From NCBI GenBank assembly GCA_024637035.1, contig JAGXFW010000013.1, positions 1 through 64,000 of the forward strand: a stretch of DNA of 64,000 nt. The letters are read 5' to 3'. Positions within the stretch are counted from its first letter, which is position 1. Each line of letters starts with the position of its first letter. Under the pieces are notes generated by a model, which was not told where the DNA came from, did no database searches, and worked only from the letters and a program-made list of their open reading frames with translations. This document shows, in pieces, positions 1 to 9,498 of the stretch. The DNA comes from Actinomycetes bacterium. GTDB lineage: Bacteria; Actinomycetota; Thermoleophilia; RBG-16-64-13. The translations under genes were made by a program, and so were the position numbers.

Positions 1-109
1 ATACGGCGTCCTCGGTCGCGCCCGTAGCGCTGCTACGAGCGCTTCCTGCCTCCTTGTCTCGCACTCGTCCATCGCGCCCTGACGGCGCGGCGTCACGTCT
101 CAGCAGCCT
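1..109. repeat. Hairpin-rich intergenic repeat, copy 1 (cut by window edge)
   Basis: This is the first of three copies of a ~108-bp core that recurs at 4160-4267 and 4325-4432 with only a few substitutions. The core contains two perfect inverted repeats: CGTAGC around a GCT loop, and CGCGCC pairing with GGCGCG. The 5' arm seen in the other two copies would lie outside the window. No protein in any frame is conserved between copies beyond what the DNA identity forces. It may be a REP-like or structured-RNA element of unknown function. Confidence 0.85.
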
Positions 110-183
110 GCCAGGCGGAAGCCCATGACGAGCGGCGGCCGGACGGCGGCCAGTGATGCACCGCCCCAGAGGCTGTTTCAAGC

Positions 184-212
184 TTCACAAGCTCTGGTCC
201 CTTCGATACAAT
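184..212 (+). promoter_or_regulatory. Sigma-70 promoter of ppdK
   Basis: TTCACA (184-189) and TACAAT (207-212) are separated by exactly 17 bp. Transcription would start near 219, giving a ~64-nt leader before the ppdK ATG at 283. No operator is evident. Confidence 0.6.
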
Positions 213-282
213 GACCCGGTCCCCTAGGGGGCTTTGCCATCCCGCGCGGCCGAGGTCGAGGGTTCCTAAGGAGAAATCCCCC

Positions 283-2949
283 ATGGATGATACGAAGTAC
301 GTGTACGATTTTTCCGAAGGCCGGGCCGATCTGAAACACCTTCTGGGTGGGAAGGGAGCCAACCTCGCCGAGATGACCGGCATCGGCATCCCGGTGCCCC
401 CTGGTTTCGTGGTGACCACCCAGGCGTGTATCGAGTACGAGAAGCGTGGGGCGTTCCCCGACGGCCTCGAGGCGGAGATAGCAGCCCACTTGGCCATTCT
501 CGAGACGGCCACCGGCAAGGGCTTCGGCGACCCGATGAACTCGCTCCTCGTATCGGTGCGATCGGGCGCGGTAGTCTCCATGCCGGGCATGATGGACACG
601 GTGCTCAACCTTGGCCTGAACGACGATACCGTGGTGGGCGTGGCAGCCGCCACCGGGAACCCGCGTTTCGCCTACGACTCGTACCGCCGCTTCATCCAGA
701 TGTTCGGTGATGTGGTCTTGGGCGTCGATTCGCAGCACTTCGAGGACGCGCTCATCGCGAAGAAACGGGAGGTGGGCGCCGCCGAGGACACCGACCTCAC
801 CAGCGACGACCTCAAGGATCTCACGGATCGCTTCAAGGCGATCGTTGACACGCATACCGGCTACGGATTCCCCACGGGTACGGTCGAGCAGCTCCACCTG
901 GCCATCCAAGCGGTGTTCCGTAGTTGGGGCAACCATCGTGCGAAGGTGTACCGCAAGATCCACGGCATCCCCGACGACTTGGGCACCGCCGTGAACATCC
1001 AGTCGATGGTGTTCGGCAACAAGGGCGATACCTCGGGCACGGGCGTCGCCTTCACTCGCGACCCTTCTACCGGCGAGAACCGCTTCTACGGTGAGTTCCT
1101 GATGAACGCCCAGGGCGAGGATGTGGTCGCCGGCATGCGCCATCCCCGGCCTCTGGAGGAGATGCGCGAGGTCATGCCCGCCTCCTACGAGCAACTCGTG
1201 GCCATCCGCGGGACGCTCGAGTCGCACTACCGTGACATGCAAGACATCGAGTTCACGATCGAGGACGGCACGCTGTACATGCTCCAGACCCGCAGCGGCA
1301 AGCGCACGGCGGCCGCCGCGCTCCGTACCGCTGTGGACATGGTGGAAGAGGGCCTGATCACTAAGGAAGAGGCGCTCATGCGCGTCGATCCCGCCGCCCT
1401 CGACCAGATGATGCACCCTCGTCTCGACGCTTCGGCCCCGTTCGACGCTCTCACCAAGGGCCTGAACGCGTCTCCCGGCGCGGCCGTGGGCGAGGTGGTG
1501 TTCGACGCCGACACGGCCGAGTTGCGCGGCGACAAGGGCGACAAGGTCATCCTCGTCCGTTGGGAGACGAATCCCGACGATATCCACGGTCTGGTCAAGG
1601 CCCAGGGCGTCATCACCAGCCACGGCGGCATGACGTCGCACGCGGCGGTCGTGGCGCGCGGCATGGGCAAACCCTGTATCGCAGGCGCGTCCGAGATCAA
1701 GATCGACATGGCCGCACGCTGCTTCTCGGTGGGCGACACGGTGGTGAGCGAAGGTGACTGGATCACCATGGACGGCACCACCGGCCAAGTCATCGTGGGC
1801 ACGGTCGACTTGGTACCGCCTCAGATCGACAAGAACTTCGAGATCGTGCTCGGCTGGGCCGACGAAGTGCGTCGCCTCGGCGTGCGCACAAACGCCGACA
1901 CGCCGGAGGATTCCACCAAGGCTCGCGAGTTCGGGGCCGAGGGCATCGGTCTCTGCCGCACCGAGCACATGTTCATGCAGGAGGACCGCCTGCCCTACGT
2001 GCGGGCGATGATCATGTCCGACAGCACCGAGGAACGAGAGGCACACCTCGCCAAGTTGCTCCCCTTCCAACGCGACGACTTCGATGGCATCTTCCGCGCG
2101 ATGGTCGGTCTGCCGGTGACCATCCGCCTGCTCGACCCGCCGCTGCACGAGTTCCTCCCCGACTACACGGGGCTCATGGTCGAGTTGGAGCGGATGAAGC
2201 ACACCGGCGCCACCGCTGAGCAGATCGCCGAGAAGGAGGCTCTTGCCGCCAAAGTTAAGGCCCTCCACGAGATGAACCCCATGCTCGGCACCCGCGGCTG
2301 TCGTCTGGGGATACAGTATCCCGAGATCTACGGCATGCAGGCCCGCGCGATTATGGAGGCGGCTTGCGACGTGGCGGATGAGATGGGTGAAGCGCCTATC
2401 GTCGAGATCATGATCCCGCTCGTCGGGTTCGCCAAGGAACTCGAGATCATGCGGGACCTCACGGTGAAGATCGCGGAAGAGGTACTGGCCGAGCGCTCGG
2501 CCTCCGTGGCATACAAGGTAGGCACGATGATCGAACTGCCCCGCGCGGCGGTCACCGCAGACGAGATAGCCCCGCACGCCGACTTCTTCAGCTTCGGCAC
2601 GAACGACCTTACTCAGACGGCGCTCGGCTTCTCGCGTGACGACGCCGAAGGGAAGTTCCTCACGCACTACATCCAGAACGACGTCTTGAAGGACAACCCG
2701 TTCGAGAAGCTCGACCAGGGCGGAGTGGGACAGCTGGTCGCGATGGCGGTTGAGAAGAGCCGCGCCGTCAAGCCGGGTATCAAACTGGGTATCTGCGGCG
2801 AGCACGGCGGGGAGCCGAGCAGCGTGAAGTTCTGCCATAGGGTGGGGCTCGACTACGTGAGTTGCAGCCCATATCGGGTGCCGATCGCCCGCCTCGCGGC
2901 GGCGCAAGCCGTTCTCGAGGACAGGGGCGCGGCGACCCAGGGAGACTGA
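283..2949 (+). CDS. ppdK: Pyruvate, phosphate dikinase
   Basis: PpdK interconverts pyruvate, ATP and phosphate with PEP, AMP and pyrophosphate in the cytoplasm. In anaerobes it can serve gluconeogenesis or PPi-linked glycolysis. The 888-residue length is typical of the family. The order is N-terminal ATP-grasp, swivelling phosphohistidine domain and C-terminal PEP/pyruvate TIM barrel. The swivel motif GGMTSHAA carries catalytic His453 and neighbouring Thr451, the usual target of the PDRP regulator. The CGEHGG motif holds catalytic Cys838. The ATG at 283 is chosen because AAGGAG (268-273) sits 9 bp upstream; an in-frame ATG at 211 lacks a ribosome site and overlaps the promoter. No PDRP gene is nearby. 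dgt follows after 37 bp, probably co-transcribed. Confidence 0.97.
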   Translation: MDDTKYVYDFSEGRADLKHLLGGKGANLAEMTGIGIPVPPGFVVTTQACIEYEKRGAFPDGLEAEIAAHLAILETATGKGFGDPMNSLLVSVRSGAVVSMPGMMDTVLNLGLNDDTVVGVAAATGNPRFAYDSYRRFIQMFGDVVLGVDSQHFEDALIAKKREVGAAEDTDLTSDDLKDLTDRFKAIVDTHTGYGFPTGTVEQLHLAIQAVFRSWGNHRAKVYRKIHGIPDDLGTAVNIQSMVFGNKGDTSGTGVAFTRDPSTGENRFYGEFLMNAQGEDVVAGMRHPRPLEEMREVMPASYEQLVAIRGTLESHYRDMQDIEFTIEDGTLYMLQTRSGKRTAAAALRTAVDMVEEGLITKEEALMRVDPAALDQMMHPRLDASAPFDALTKGLNASPGAAVGEVVFDADTAELRGDKGDKVILVRWETNPDDIHGLVKAQGVITSHGGMTSHAAVVARGMGKPCIAGASEIKIDMAARCFSVGDTVVSEGDWITMDGTTGQVIVGTVDLVPPQIDKNFEIVLGWADEVRRLGVRTNADTPEDSTKAREFGAEGIGLCRTEHMFMQEDRLPYVRAMIMSDSTEEREAHLAKLLPFQRDDFDGIFRAMVGLPVTIRLLDPPLHEFLPDYTGLMVELERMKHTGATAEQIAEKEALAAKVKALHEMNPMLGTRGCRLGIQYPEIYGMQARAIMEAACDVADEMGEAPIVEIMIPLVGFAKELEIMRDLTVKIAEEVLAERSASVAYKVGTMIELPRAAVTADEIAPHADFFSFGTNDLTQTALGFSRDDAEGKFLTHYIQNDVLKDNPFEKLDQGGVGQLVAMAVEKSRAVKPGIKLGICGEHGGEPSSVKFCHRVGLDYVSCSPYRVPIARLAAAQAVLEDRGAATQGD

Positions 2950-2986
2950 GGTCCGGCAGCCCTAGGAGCCGTCGACCGACCCTGCG

Positions 2987-4102
2987 ATGAAACGAGAGAC
3001 GTCCGGCCGAGTTCGGATCTCCATCGAGGCCCTCGAGGCCGGACTCTCGCCGCTCGCCCAGCTCTCGTCGGACTCTCGCGGCAGGGAGCACGCCGACTAT
3101 GCTCCCTGTTCGGTGCGCACTCCCTATCAACGTGACCGCGACCGCATCGTGCACAGCAAGGCGTTCCGTCGCCTGAAGCACAAGACCCAGGTGTTCATCT
3201 CGCCTGAGGGCGATCACTATCGCACCAGGCTCACGCATACCCTGGAGGTCTCGGGCATCGCGCGCACGGCTGCTCGGGCCCTTCGTCTGAACGAGGACCT
3301 TACCGAAGCGGTCGCCCTAGGCCACGACCTTGGCCACACTCCCTTCGGGCACGCTGGCGAGGGTGCGCTCGACGCCGTGCTGCGCGACCTTGGATACGCC
3401 GGCTTCCGTCACAACGAACAGAGTCTGCGCGTGGTCGAGGTGCTGGAAGACGAGGGCCGCGGCCTCAACCTCACGTGGGAGGTGCGCGACGGCATACTGC
3501 ACCACACGGGCGCGGGAGAGCCCGCCACGCTCGAGGCGGCCATCGTGCGCATCTGCGACCGCGTCGCCTATATCAACCACGACATCGACGACGCCGTGCG
3601 CGCCGGCTTGATCACGGTGGCGGACCTTCCACCGGCGGCAGTGGCGAAGCTGGGCGCGACCGGATCGGAGCGCATCGACGCATTGGTGCACGACCTGGTT
3701 GACGAGAGCGACCGGGTCGGCGCGATCCGCCAGAGCCCGGCGGTGGCGTCATCGATGGCGGAGCTGCGCGGGTTCCTGTTCGAACGAGTGTATCCGCGCT
3801 CGATCGAAGCGAGCGGAGGGGGCAGCATACGCGACCTGGTGGGGAGGCTGTTCCATCATCTGCTCGAGCATCCCGAGAAGCTGCCCTCCGGCTCGTTGTC
3901 GCCTGGCGAAACGGTTCAATCCGGCGACCCGGTTCCGTCCGGCGAACCGGCCCTCGTGGCCGACGCCCCGATAACCGACCGCGAAGCTCACGAACGGGCG
4001 CGGCTCGTGCGCGTGGTGACCGATCATGTCGCGGGCATGACGGATCGCTTCGCCGAGCGTGCCTACTTCGAATGGTTCATGCCGCATTCCTGGACTCGTT
4101 GA
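2987..4102 (+). CDS. dgt: dGTP triphosphohydrolase-like HD protein
   Basis: A 371-residue HD-superfamily phosphohydrolase of the dGTPase-like clade, expected to cleave dNTPs to nucleoside plus triphosphate and so tune dNTP pools. The family start (SVRTPYQRDRDRIVHSKAFRRL), the metal-binding His in LTHTLEV and the paired HD in ALGHDLGHTPFGH are all present. Before the conserved C-terminal block there is an unusual Pro/Ser/Gly-rich linker with repeated PSGE-like units, about residues 295-330. The ATG at 2987 has no close Shine-Dalgarno; an AGGAG at 2964-2968 is too distant, so coupling to ppdK is possible. The tandem repeat element begins 5 bp after the stop. Confidence 0.9.
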   Translation: MKRETSGRVRISIEALEAGLSPLAQLSSDSRGREHADYAPCSVRTPYQRDRDRIVHSKAFRRLKHKTQVFISPEGDHYRTRLTHTLEVSGIARTAARALRLNEDLTEAVALGHDLGHTPFGHAGEGALDAVLRDLGYAGFRHNEQSLRVVEVLEDEGRGLNLTWEVRDGILHHTGAGEPATLEAAIVRICDRVAYINHDIDDAVRAGLITVADLPPAAVAKLGATGSERIDALVHDLVDESDRVGAIRQSPAVASSMAELRGFLFERVYPRSIEASGGGSIRDLVGRLFHHLLEHPEKLPSGSLSPGETVQSGDPVPSGEPALVADAPITDREAHERARLVRVVTDHVAGMTDRFAERAYFEWFMPHSWTR

Positions 4103-4106
4103 ACCT

Positions 4107-4267
4107 GGAAGGCTGCCGAAAAGCGAAGCCTTGGCCCCCAGGACGCACTGGGCGGCGCGATACGGCGTCCTCGGTCGCGCCCGTAGCGCTGCTACGAGCG
4201 CTTCCTGCCTCCTTGTCTCGCACTCGTCCATCGCGCCCTGACGGCGCGCCGTCACTTCTCAGCAGCC
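4107..4267. repeat. Hairpin-rich intergenic repeat, copy 2
   Basis: This full-length ~161-bp unit begins with a ~50-bp arm (GGAAGGCTGCCGAAAAGCG onward) and ends at AGCAGCC. It is tandem with copy 3. The core 4160-4267 matches 1-109 and carries the same two hairpins. It lies between dgt and dnaG. Confidence 0.9.
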
Positions 4268-4270
4268 TCT

Positions 4271-4432
4271 GGAAGGCCGCTGAAAAGCGAAGCCTTGGCC
4301 CCCAGAACCCACTGGGCAAGCGCGATACGGCGTCCTCGGTCGCGCCCGTAGCGCTGCTACGAGCGCTTCCTGCCTCCTTGTCTCGCACGCGCCCATCGCG
4401 CCCTGACGGCGCGGCGTCACTTCTCAGCAGCC
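4271..4432. repeat. Hairpin-rich intergenic repeat, copy 3
   Basis: This is the second tandem unit, separated from copy 2 by 3 bp and nearly identical over ~162 bp. Differences lie mostly outside the hairpin stems. It ends ~36 bp before the dnaG -10 region. Apparent reading frames through copies 2 and 3 are low-complexity artefacts of the duplication. Confidence 0.9.
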
Positions 4433-4467
4433 CGCTAGACGGAAGTCCGCGCATCCGGGCGCTTTGA

Positions 4468-4473
4468 TATACT
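4468..4473 (+). promoter_or_regulatory. -10 element upstream of dnaG
   Basis: A clear TATACT lies in an otherwise GC-rich stretch, ~73 bp before the dnaG start. The sequence 17 bp upstream shows no good -35 match, so the promoter may depend on an activator or read-through. Confidence 0.4.
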
Positions 4474-4546
4474 CGCGCGGCCTGCACCTACCTACTCCTG
4501 CTTTCGTCTTCTCGCACAGGAAGACCCCTTCATATCGAGGAGCGCG

Positions 4547-6373
4547 GTGAGCCCTCGCATCAAGGACGACAGTGTAGAGGCTGTCAGCGCCGCCGCCGAC
4601 ATCGTAGACGTGGTGTCCGGCTACACGAGCCTGCGGAAAAGAGGCGCGACCTACTCCGGGCTCTGTCCGTTCCATCAGGAGAAGACCCCGTCGTTCTCTG
4701 TGAGCGCCGACAAGGGTCTCTACTACTGTTTCGGATGCGGAGAGGGTGGCAACGTCTTCACCTTCGTGCAACGACTCGAGAACCTCTCGTTCGCCGAGGC
4801 GGTCGAGCAGCTCGGGGAGCGATTCTCGGTGCCCGTGGAATACGAAGAGGGCAAGACAGGTCTCGATCGCGACCGGTCGGGCGAGCGCCGGTTGCTCGCT
4901 CTACTCGACAAGACCGCGGAGTTCTACACGCGCTATCTGTGGGACAGCACGGCGGGGGAGACCGCGCGTGTCTATCTGGGGGCTCGAGGTCTCGAGCGCG
5001 CGGTGTGCGAGCAGTTCCGCGTGGGCTTGGCTCCGGGAGGTTGGCGGGGGCTTCACGGGCGCGCACTCAAGGAGGGGTATACCGAGGCCGAGATGGAGGC
5101 CGCTGGTCTCCTCATCCGTCAGCCGGACAAGGCATACGATCGATTCCGCGGTCGGCTGATGTTCCCGTTGGTGGATCACCGCGGCCGGGTCGTGGGTTTC
5201 GGCGGCCGCACCCTCGGCGACGAGAACCCGAAGTACCTGAATTCCCCTGAAGGGCCCGTGTACAGGAAGGGCCACCTGCTCTACGGCCTGTTCCAGGCTC
5301 GCCGAGCTATTGCCGATCACGACGAGGTGCTGATCGTGGAAGGCTACACGGACGTGCTTGCCCTCGCCCAGGCGGGCGTCGGTAACGTCGTGGCTTCCAT
5401 GGGGACGGCTCTCACCGACGGACAACTGGGATTGTTGTCCCGGTTCACGCCCAACGTGCACTTCATGTTCGATGCCGATCGCGCCGGCATCGAGGCGGCG
5501 CAGAGGTCGGGGGAGCTCGCCAGGAACCGTTCCCTGCGCGCCATGGTCGTGCCGTTGCCCTCGGGGGAGGATCCCGCCGACGTGGCGATGAAGGGCGGTG
5601 CGGAGGCCGTGCGCAAACTGACGGCAGGCCGGATCTCCATACTCCGCTTCGAGTTGCTCCGCGCGCTGGAATCGTCCGACACGGCAAGCGCGGCGGGTCG
5701 GGTGCAGGCGTTCGACGTGGTGCGGGCCATCCTGGCCAAGGCCTCGTCCCCGAAGGAGCGCGAAGAAGAGGTACGGCTGATCGCGGACCGGCTGCGTCTG
5801 AGCCCCGAGAACGTCGAGATCCTTCTGCGTGAGCCCGGGGTAGCTCCCATCGCACCTCGCGGGCCAGGTGCCTCGCCGTCGCCGGCCCGGGGGTCCGAGG
5901 CTCGAGCAGTCCCCTCGTATCGCGATCGGGTGCGCTCGCCGGAGGCCACCGTCGAGCGTGAGTTCCTCGTGGCTGTGGTCAGCAACCCTGCGGAGGCTCG
6001 CGGCCTCCTCGGCAAGCTCGACGCGGAGCACTTCGTCGACCCGCTGCACCGGGAAGCGTTCCTTGGGCTTCGTGATGTCATCCTCTCCCCGACGCCGGCC
6101 CGCGCGCTGCACGATCTGGCGCGCGACGATTCTGAGGTAGGTCGTTTCTTCGTACGACTCGCCGTCGAGTCCGAAGTAGGTGGGTACGGCCGCGCGATGT
6201 TGCACGAGCGTCATCTGCAGCTCGAGGGGCAGCACCTGGCCCGTGCCGTGCAGCTGCTCAGCGCACGGCTGGAGTCCGGTGAGCGCGATGTCGATGTGGA
6301 GCGGCGCTTGTTCCGGCTCGGACAGCTTCAGCAGGAAGTGCGTGCGATGCTGGCCAACGTGGAAGAGGGGTAG
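4547..6373 (+). CDS. dnaG: DNA primase
   Basis: DnaG makes RNA primers at the replication fork and binds the DnaB helicase. At 608 residues it is full length. The N-terminal CHC2 zinc ribbon uses Cys40, His43 and the downstream CFGCG pair. The TOPRIM core shows [10 protein letters not shown] and the metal-binding FDADRAG motif. The C-terminal helicase-binding region is preceded by a Pro/Ala-rich linker near residues 430-450. The GTG at 4547 follows GAGGAG (4537-4542). The sigma factor begins 1 bp after the dnaG stop, so the two form the conserved dnaG-sigma operon. Confidence 0.97.
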   Translation: MSPRIKDDSVEAVSAAADIVDVVSGYTSLRKRGATYSGLCPFHQEKTPSFSVSADKGLYYCFGCGEGGNVFTFVQRLENLSFAEAVEQLGERFSVPVEYEEGKTGLDRDRSGERRLLALLDKTAEFYTRYLWDSTAGETARVYLGARGLERAVCEQFRVGLAPGGWRGLHGRALKEGYTEAEMEAAGLLIRQPDKAYDRFRGRLMFPLVDHRGRVVGFGGRTLGDENPKYLNSPEGPVYRKGHLLYGLFQARRAIADHDEVLIVEGYTDVLALAQAGVGNVVASMGTALTDGQLGLLSRFTPNVHFMFDADRAGIEAAQRSGELARNRSLRAMVVPLPSGEDPADVAMKGGAEAVRKLTAGRISILRFELLRALESSDTASAAGRVQAFDVVRAILAKASSPKEREEEVRLIADRLRLSPENVEILLREPGVAPIAPRGPGASPSPARGSEARAVPSYRDRVRSPEATVEREFLVAVVSNPAEARGLLGKLDAEHFVDPLHREAFLGLRDVILSPTPARALHDLARDDSEVGRFFVRLAVESEVGGYGRAMLHERHLQLEGQHLARAVQLLSARLESGERDVDVERRLFRLGQLQQEVRAMLANVEEG

Positions 6374-6374
6374 C

Positions 6375-7472
6375 GTGGCATCCGAGACCCCGGACTCAGT
6401 CGATCAGATCCTCGTGCGGCTTCTGGCCAAGGGGCGGAACCGGGGGTCGCTGAGCGCGGCTGAGGTGGGCCGGGCACTGCGCGACGCTGATCTGCAGCCC
6501 GAGGAACGCGACGCAGTCTACGGGGCTCTGGCTGAGGCCGGCTTCGATGTCGTGGAGACCGACCACGGTGTCGACGCTGATGACATGGGTGAGGACTACT
6601 CGGGTGAAGAGGAGTTCCTGAGCAAGCTGGATCTCTCGATCGATCACTCCGCGAGCGATCCCGTGCGCCAGTACCTGAAGGAGATCGGCAAGGTCCCCTT
6701 GATAAAGGCGGAGAAGGAGATCGAGCTTGCCCGGCGCATCCAGGCCCGAGATCTGGAGGCGAAACGCCAGCTCACCGAGGCCAACCTGCGCCTCGTGGTC
6801 TCCATTGCCAAGAGGTACGTCGGGCGTGGACTACTCTTCCTAGATCTGATCCAAGAGGGCAACCTGGGGCTTATTCGAGCGGTCGAGAAGTTCGACCCCG
6901 AGCGTGGGTTCAAGTTCTCGACGTATGCCACCTGGTGGATCCGCCAGGCGATAACGCGAGCCATCGCCGACCAGGCCCGGACCATCCGGGTGCCGGTCCA
7001 CATGGTCGAGACGATCAACAAGATGAAGGCTATCCAAAGGATGTTGCTCCAAAGGAATGGTCGGGAGCCCACGGACGATGAGATCGCCGTCGAGATGAGT
7101 ATCAGCCCCGAGAGAGTGCGCGAGATCATGAAGGCGGCGCAGGAGGCGGTATCGCTGGCGACCCCCCTCGGCGAGGAAGACGACTCCGAGTTGGGCGATT
7201 TCGTGGAGGACTCCGACGCCGACGAGCCGCTCGAAGCGGTCCTACAGAAGCTGCGCTGTGAGGAACTGCTCAAGGTGCTCCGGAGCCTGCCGCTGCGCGA
7301 GCGCAAGGTGATCGAACTTCGGTTCGGTTTGCAGGGAGAGCAACCGCGCACCCTGGAAGAGGTGGGCGCCCGCTTCGGAGTGACGCGCGAGCGCATCCGT
7401 CAGGTCGAGGCCAAGACTCTCAATCGGCTCAAGAACTACCGTGAAGCTCAAGCGCTCCGCGACCTGCTCTGA
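6375..7472 (+). CDS. rpoD: Primary-type sigma-70 factor (first of two)
   Basis: A 365-residue group 1/2 sigma factor that directs RNA polymerase to -35/-10 promoters. It has a short region 1.1, region 1.2 ([11 protein letters not shown]), region 2 with the -10-reading segment ([14 protein letters not shown]), region 3, and region 4 with the helix-turn-helix [14 protein letters not shown]. The GTG start at 6375 uses GAAGAGGGG inside the end of dnaG, pointing to translational coupling. It sits in the classical position of the housekeeping sigma. A second similar factor lies at 11774-12853; which is essential cannot be told from sequence. Confidence 0.95.
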   Translation: MASETPDSVDQILVRLLAKGRNRGSLSAAEVGRALRDADLQPEERDAVYGALAEAGFDVVETDHGVDADDMGEDYSGEEEFLSKLDLSIDHSASDPVRQYLKEIGKVPLIKAEKEIELARRIQARDLEAKRQLTEANLRLVVSIAKRYVGRGLLFLDLIQEGNLGLIRAVEKFDPERGFKFSTYATWWIRQAITRAIADQARTIRVPVHMVETINKMKAIQRMLLQRNGREPTDDEIAVEMSISPERVREIMKAAQEAVSLATPLGEEDDSELGDFVEDSDADEPLEAVLQKLRCEELLKVLRSLPLRERKVIELRFGLQGEQPRTLEEVGARFGVTRERIRQVEAKTLNRLKNYREAQALRDLL

Positions 7473-7487
7473 TCCGCCGCCGCCCGT

Positions 7488-7510
7488 CCCGGGTCCGAAG
7501 CAGACCCGGG
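7488..7510 (+). terminator. Hairpin after the sigma gene
   Basis: CCCGGGTC (7488-7495) pairs perfectly with GACCCGGG (7503-7510) around a 7-nt loop. No U-tract follows, so it may be an mRNA 3' end or a Rho-type stop. Confidence 0.4.
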
Positions 7511-7600
7511 GCTTCGAAAAGAGGGCTAAAGGTCCCGATGCATGCTGCCGATAATCCGGTCAGAGAGAGTCCTCCCATCCGAACTCTCCCTTTCTCCTCT

Positions 7601-7633
7601 AGGGCGCCCTCCCAAGGCGCCCTCTCCTTTTGT
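7601..7633 (+). terminator. Rho-independent terminator of dnaG-sigma
   Basis: AGGGCGCC (7601-7608) and GGCGCCCT (7616-7623) form a perfect 8-bp GC-rich stem with a 7-nt loop. A pyrimidine run containing TTTT follows. Confidence 0.7.
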
Positions 7634-7647
7634 CCAGTGCCCCGGGA

Positions 7648-7653
7648 TATAAT
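7648..7653 (+). promoter_or_regulatory. -10 element of the gatCAB operon
   Basis: A perfect TATAAT lies 92 bp before gatC and just after the upstream terminator. The -35 is weak: CTTTTG and TTGTCC candidates are spaced too closely. Confidence 0.5.
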
Positions 7654-7745
7654 CTTGAGGCGTGCACCGACCCGCCGGAGCGATGCTCGGCTTGGCGCTT
7701 CCGGATCACTCCAAGATCGACCGGCGCGTAAAGGAGCAGTAGTCT

Positions 7746-8027
7746 GTGATTTCCCGTGAAGAGGTGGAACACATCGCGCGGCTCTCCCGCCTGCGCTTCG
7801 AGGAGGATGAGCTGGAACGGCTCCAGCACGGCCTTTCCGCGATCCTCGACTACGTGAAGACCTTGGGCGAACTCGACCTTGACGGCCTCGAACCCACCGC
7901 CCATGCCGTGGACCTGAAGAACGTGCTCCGTGCCGACGAGCCCGGTGTGTGTCTTTCGCAGGCGGCGGCGGTCGCGAACGGGCCCGTAGTCGAAGCGGGG
8001 CAATTCGTCGTGCCCCGCATCGGATAG
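7746..8027 (+). CDS. gatC: Asp/Glu-tRNA amidotransferase subunit C
   Basis: The 93-residue GatC belt subunit wraps GatA and GatB in the enzyme that amidates mischarged Glu-tRNA(Gln) and/or Asp-tRNA(Asn). It shows the typical start (ISREEVEHIARLSRL), the LDGLEPTAH segment and the LRADEPG motif. The GTG start at 7746 has AAGGAG at 7731-7736. gatA begins 10 bp downstream. A complete gatCAB implies indirect Gln-tRNA (and possibly Asn-tRNA) synthesis. Confidence 0.95.
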   Translation: MISREEVEHIARLSRLRFEEDELERLQHGLSAILDYVKTLGELDLDGLEPTAHAVDLKNVLRADEPGVCLSQAAAVANGPVVEAGQFVVPRIG

Positions 8028-8037
8028 GGGGCGGGTC

Positions 8038-9498
8038 GTGGAGGTGTTCTCGCTCACCGCCCGTGCGTGTCGCGACCTGCTTGGCTCCGGAGAAGCCTCG
8101 GCGACCGAGCTTGTGGATCTTTACCTCGATCAGGTGGAGCGCGTGGACGACCGCGTGGGGGCGTTCCTGCTGGTCGACCGTGAAGGGGCCCTGGCCCAGG
8201 CCGCGGCCGTGGATGCAAAGCCGCGCGCGGAGCGGCTCCCCTGGGAGGGGGTGCCCATCGCGCTGAAGGACCTCCTCTGCGTCGAAGGCATGGAGACGAC
8301 CTGCGCGTCGCGCATCCTGAAGGGCTACCGTCCGCCCTACGACGCCACCGTGGTCGCGAAGCTGCGCGCGGCCGGCCTCGTCCTGCTGGGCAAGCTCAAC
8401 ATGGACGAGTTCGCCATGGGGAGCTCCACCGAGAATTCGAGCGTGCAATTGACGCACAACCCGTGGGATCTCGAGCGGGTGCCGGGCGGGTCGAGCGGTG
8501 GGTCGGCTGCCTGTGTAGCCGCGGCCGAGGCTCCGTGGTCGCTCGGCAGCGACACTGGAGGATCTATCCGCCAACCGGCTTCGCTGTGCGGGGTCGTGGG
8601 CATGAAGCCCACCTACGGCGCGGTCAGCCGATACGGGCTGATCGCGTTCGCCAGTTCACTCGACCAGATCGGGCCACTCACCCGCGATGTGAGCGATGCG
8701 GCCGCCCTGCTCGACATCATCGCAGGGAAGGACCCGATGGATTCCACGAGCGTCGGTCTCCCCGCGCCTATCGCACTGCCCACCCGCACCGATCTCACCG
8801 GGCTGCGGTTCGGCGTGATCCGTGAGTTCTTGGGCGAGGCGTGTGAGCCCGGCGTGCGACGGGTCTTCGACGGTGCGGTGGCCGCGATCCATGCTGCCGG
8901 CGGCGTGTGCGATGAACTGCAGCTGCCGAGTGTGGAGAAAGGTCTCGCGGCCTACTACATCATCGCGCCGGCCGAGGCGAGTTCGAATCTGGCCAGATTC
9001 GATGGAGTGCGCTTCGGGCACAGGTCGGAAGGCGCCTCGGATCTCATCGATATGTACAGCCGCACCCGCAGTGAGGGGTTCGGCGAAGAGGTGAAGCGGA
9101 GGATCATGATCGGGACGTACGTGCTCTCCTCGGGATACTACGATGCCTACTACACCCAGGCGCAGAAGACCCGCACCTTGATCGCCGACGACTTCCGTCG
9201 TGCGTTCGGCCAGGTGGACTACCTGATCTCGCCCACCTCGCCCACCGTGGCGTTCAGAATAGGTGAGCGCACTCAGGACCCCCTAGCCATGTACCTCTCA
9301 GACCTCTGCACGATCCCCGCGAACCTGGCGGGGCTCCCTGCCATCAGTATCCCGGCTGGACTCTCCGACGGCCTGCCGGTGGGCCTTCAGATCGTCGGCC
9401 CACACTTCAGTGAGCAGGGGCTCCTCGAAGCGGCGTACGCCGTCGAACAGGGTCTGGGTTTGAGCGACCTCCCGCCGATCGCCGAGGCGGCACGATGA
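8038..9498 (+). CDS. gatA: Asp/Glu-tRNA amidotransferase subunit A
   Basis: GatA is the glutaminase subunit that releases ammonia from glutamine for transfer to GatB. The amidase-signature triad is intact: Lys77 in ALKDLL, the cis-Ser in GGSSGGSAA (about 152), and nucleophile Ser176 in DTGGSIRQP. The 486-residue length is normal. Translation starts at GTG 8038, 10 bp after gatC. Its last four bases overlap the gatB start (ATGA), the usual sign of coupled translation. Confidence 0.97.
   Translation: MEVFSLTARACRDLLGSGEASATELVDLYLDQVERVDDRVGAFLLVDREGALAQAAAVDAKPRAERLPWEGVPIALKDLLCVEGMETTCASRILKGYRPPYDATVVAKLRAAGLVLLGKLNMDEFAMGSSTENSSVQLTHNPWDLERVPGGSSGGSAACVAAAEAPWSLGSDTGGSIRQPASLCGVVGMKPTYGAVSRYGLIAFASSLDQIGPLTRDVSDAAALLDIIAGKDPMDSTSVGLPAPIALPTRTDLTGLRFGVIREFLGEACEPGVRRVFDGAVAAIHAAGGVCDELQLPSVEKGLAAYYIIAPAEASSNLARFDGVRFGHRSEGASDLIDMYSRTRSEGFGEEVKRRIMIGTYVLSSGYYDAYYTQAQKTRTLIADDFRRAFGQVDYLISPTSPTVAFRIGERTQDPLAMYLSDLCTIPANLAGLPAISIPAGLSDGLPVGLQIVGPHFSEQGLLEAAYAVEQGLGLSDLPPIAEAAR

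Noticed and set aside
178..2907. A 909-codon open frame on the minus strand opposite ppdK, and many similar long antisense frames elsewhere
   Set aside because: They mirror the codon bias of well-conserved genes on the other strand, have no ribosome sites and His/Arg/Ala-rich compositions typical of GC-driven shadows.
4072..4487. Open frames on both strands across the tandem repeat
   Set aside because: The peptide repeats simply reflect the duplicated DNA, and the third copy at 1-109 does not preserve the frames.
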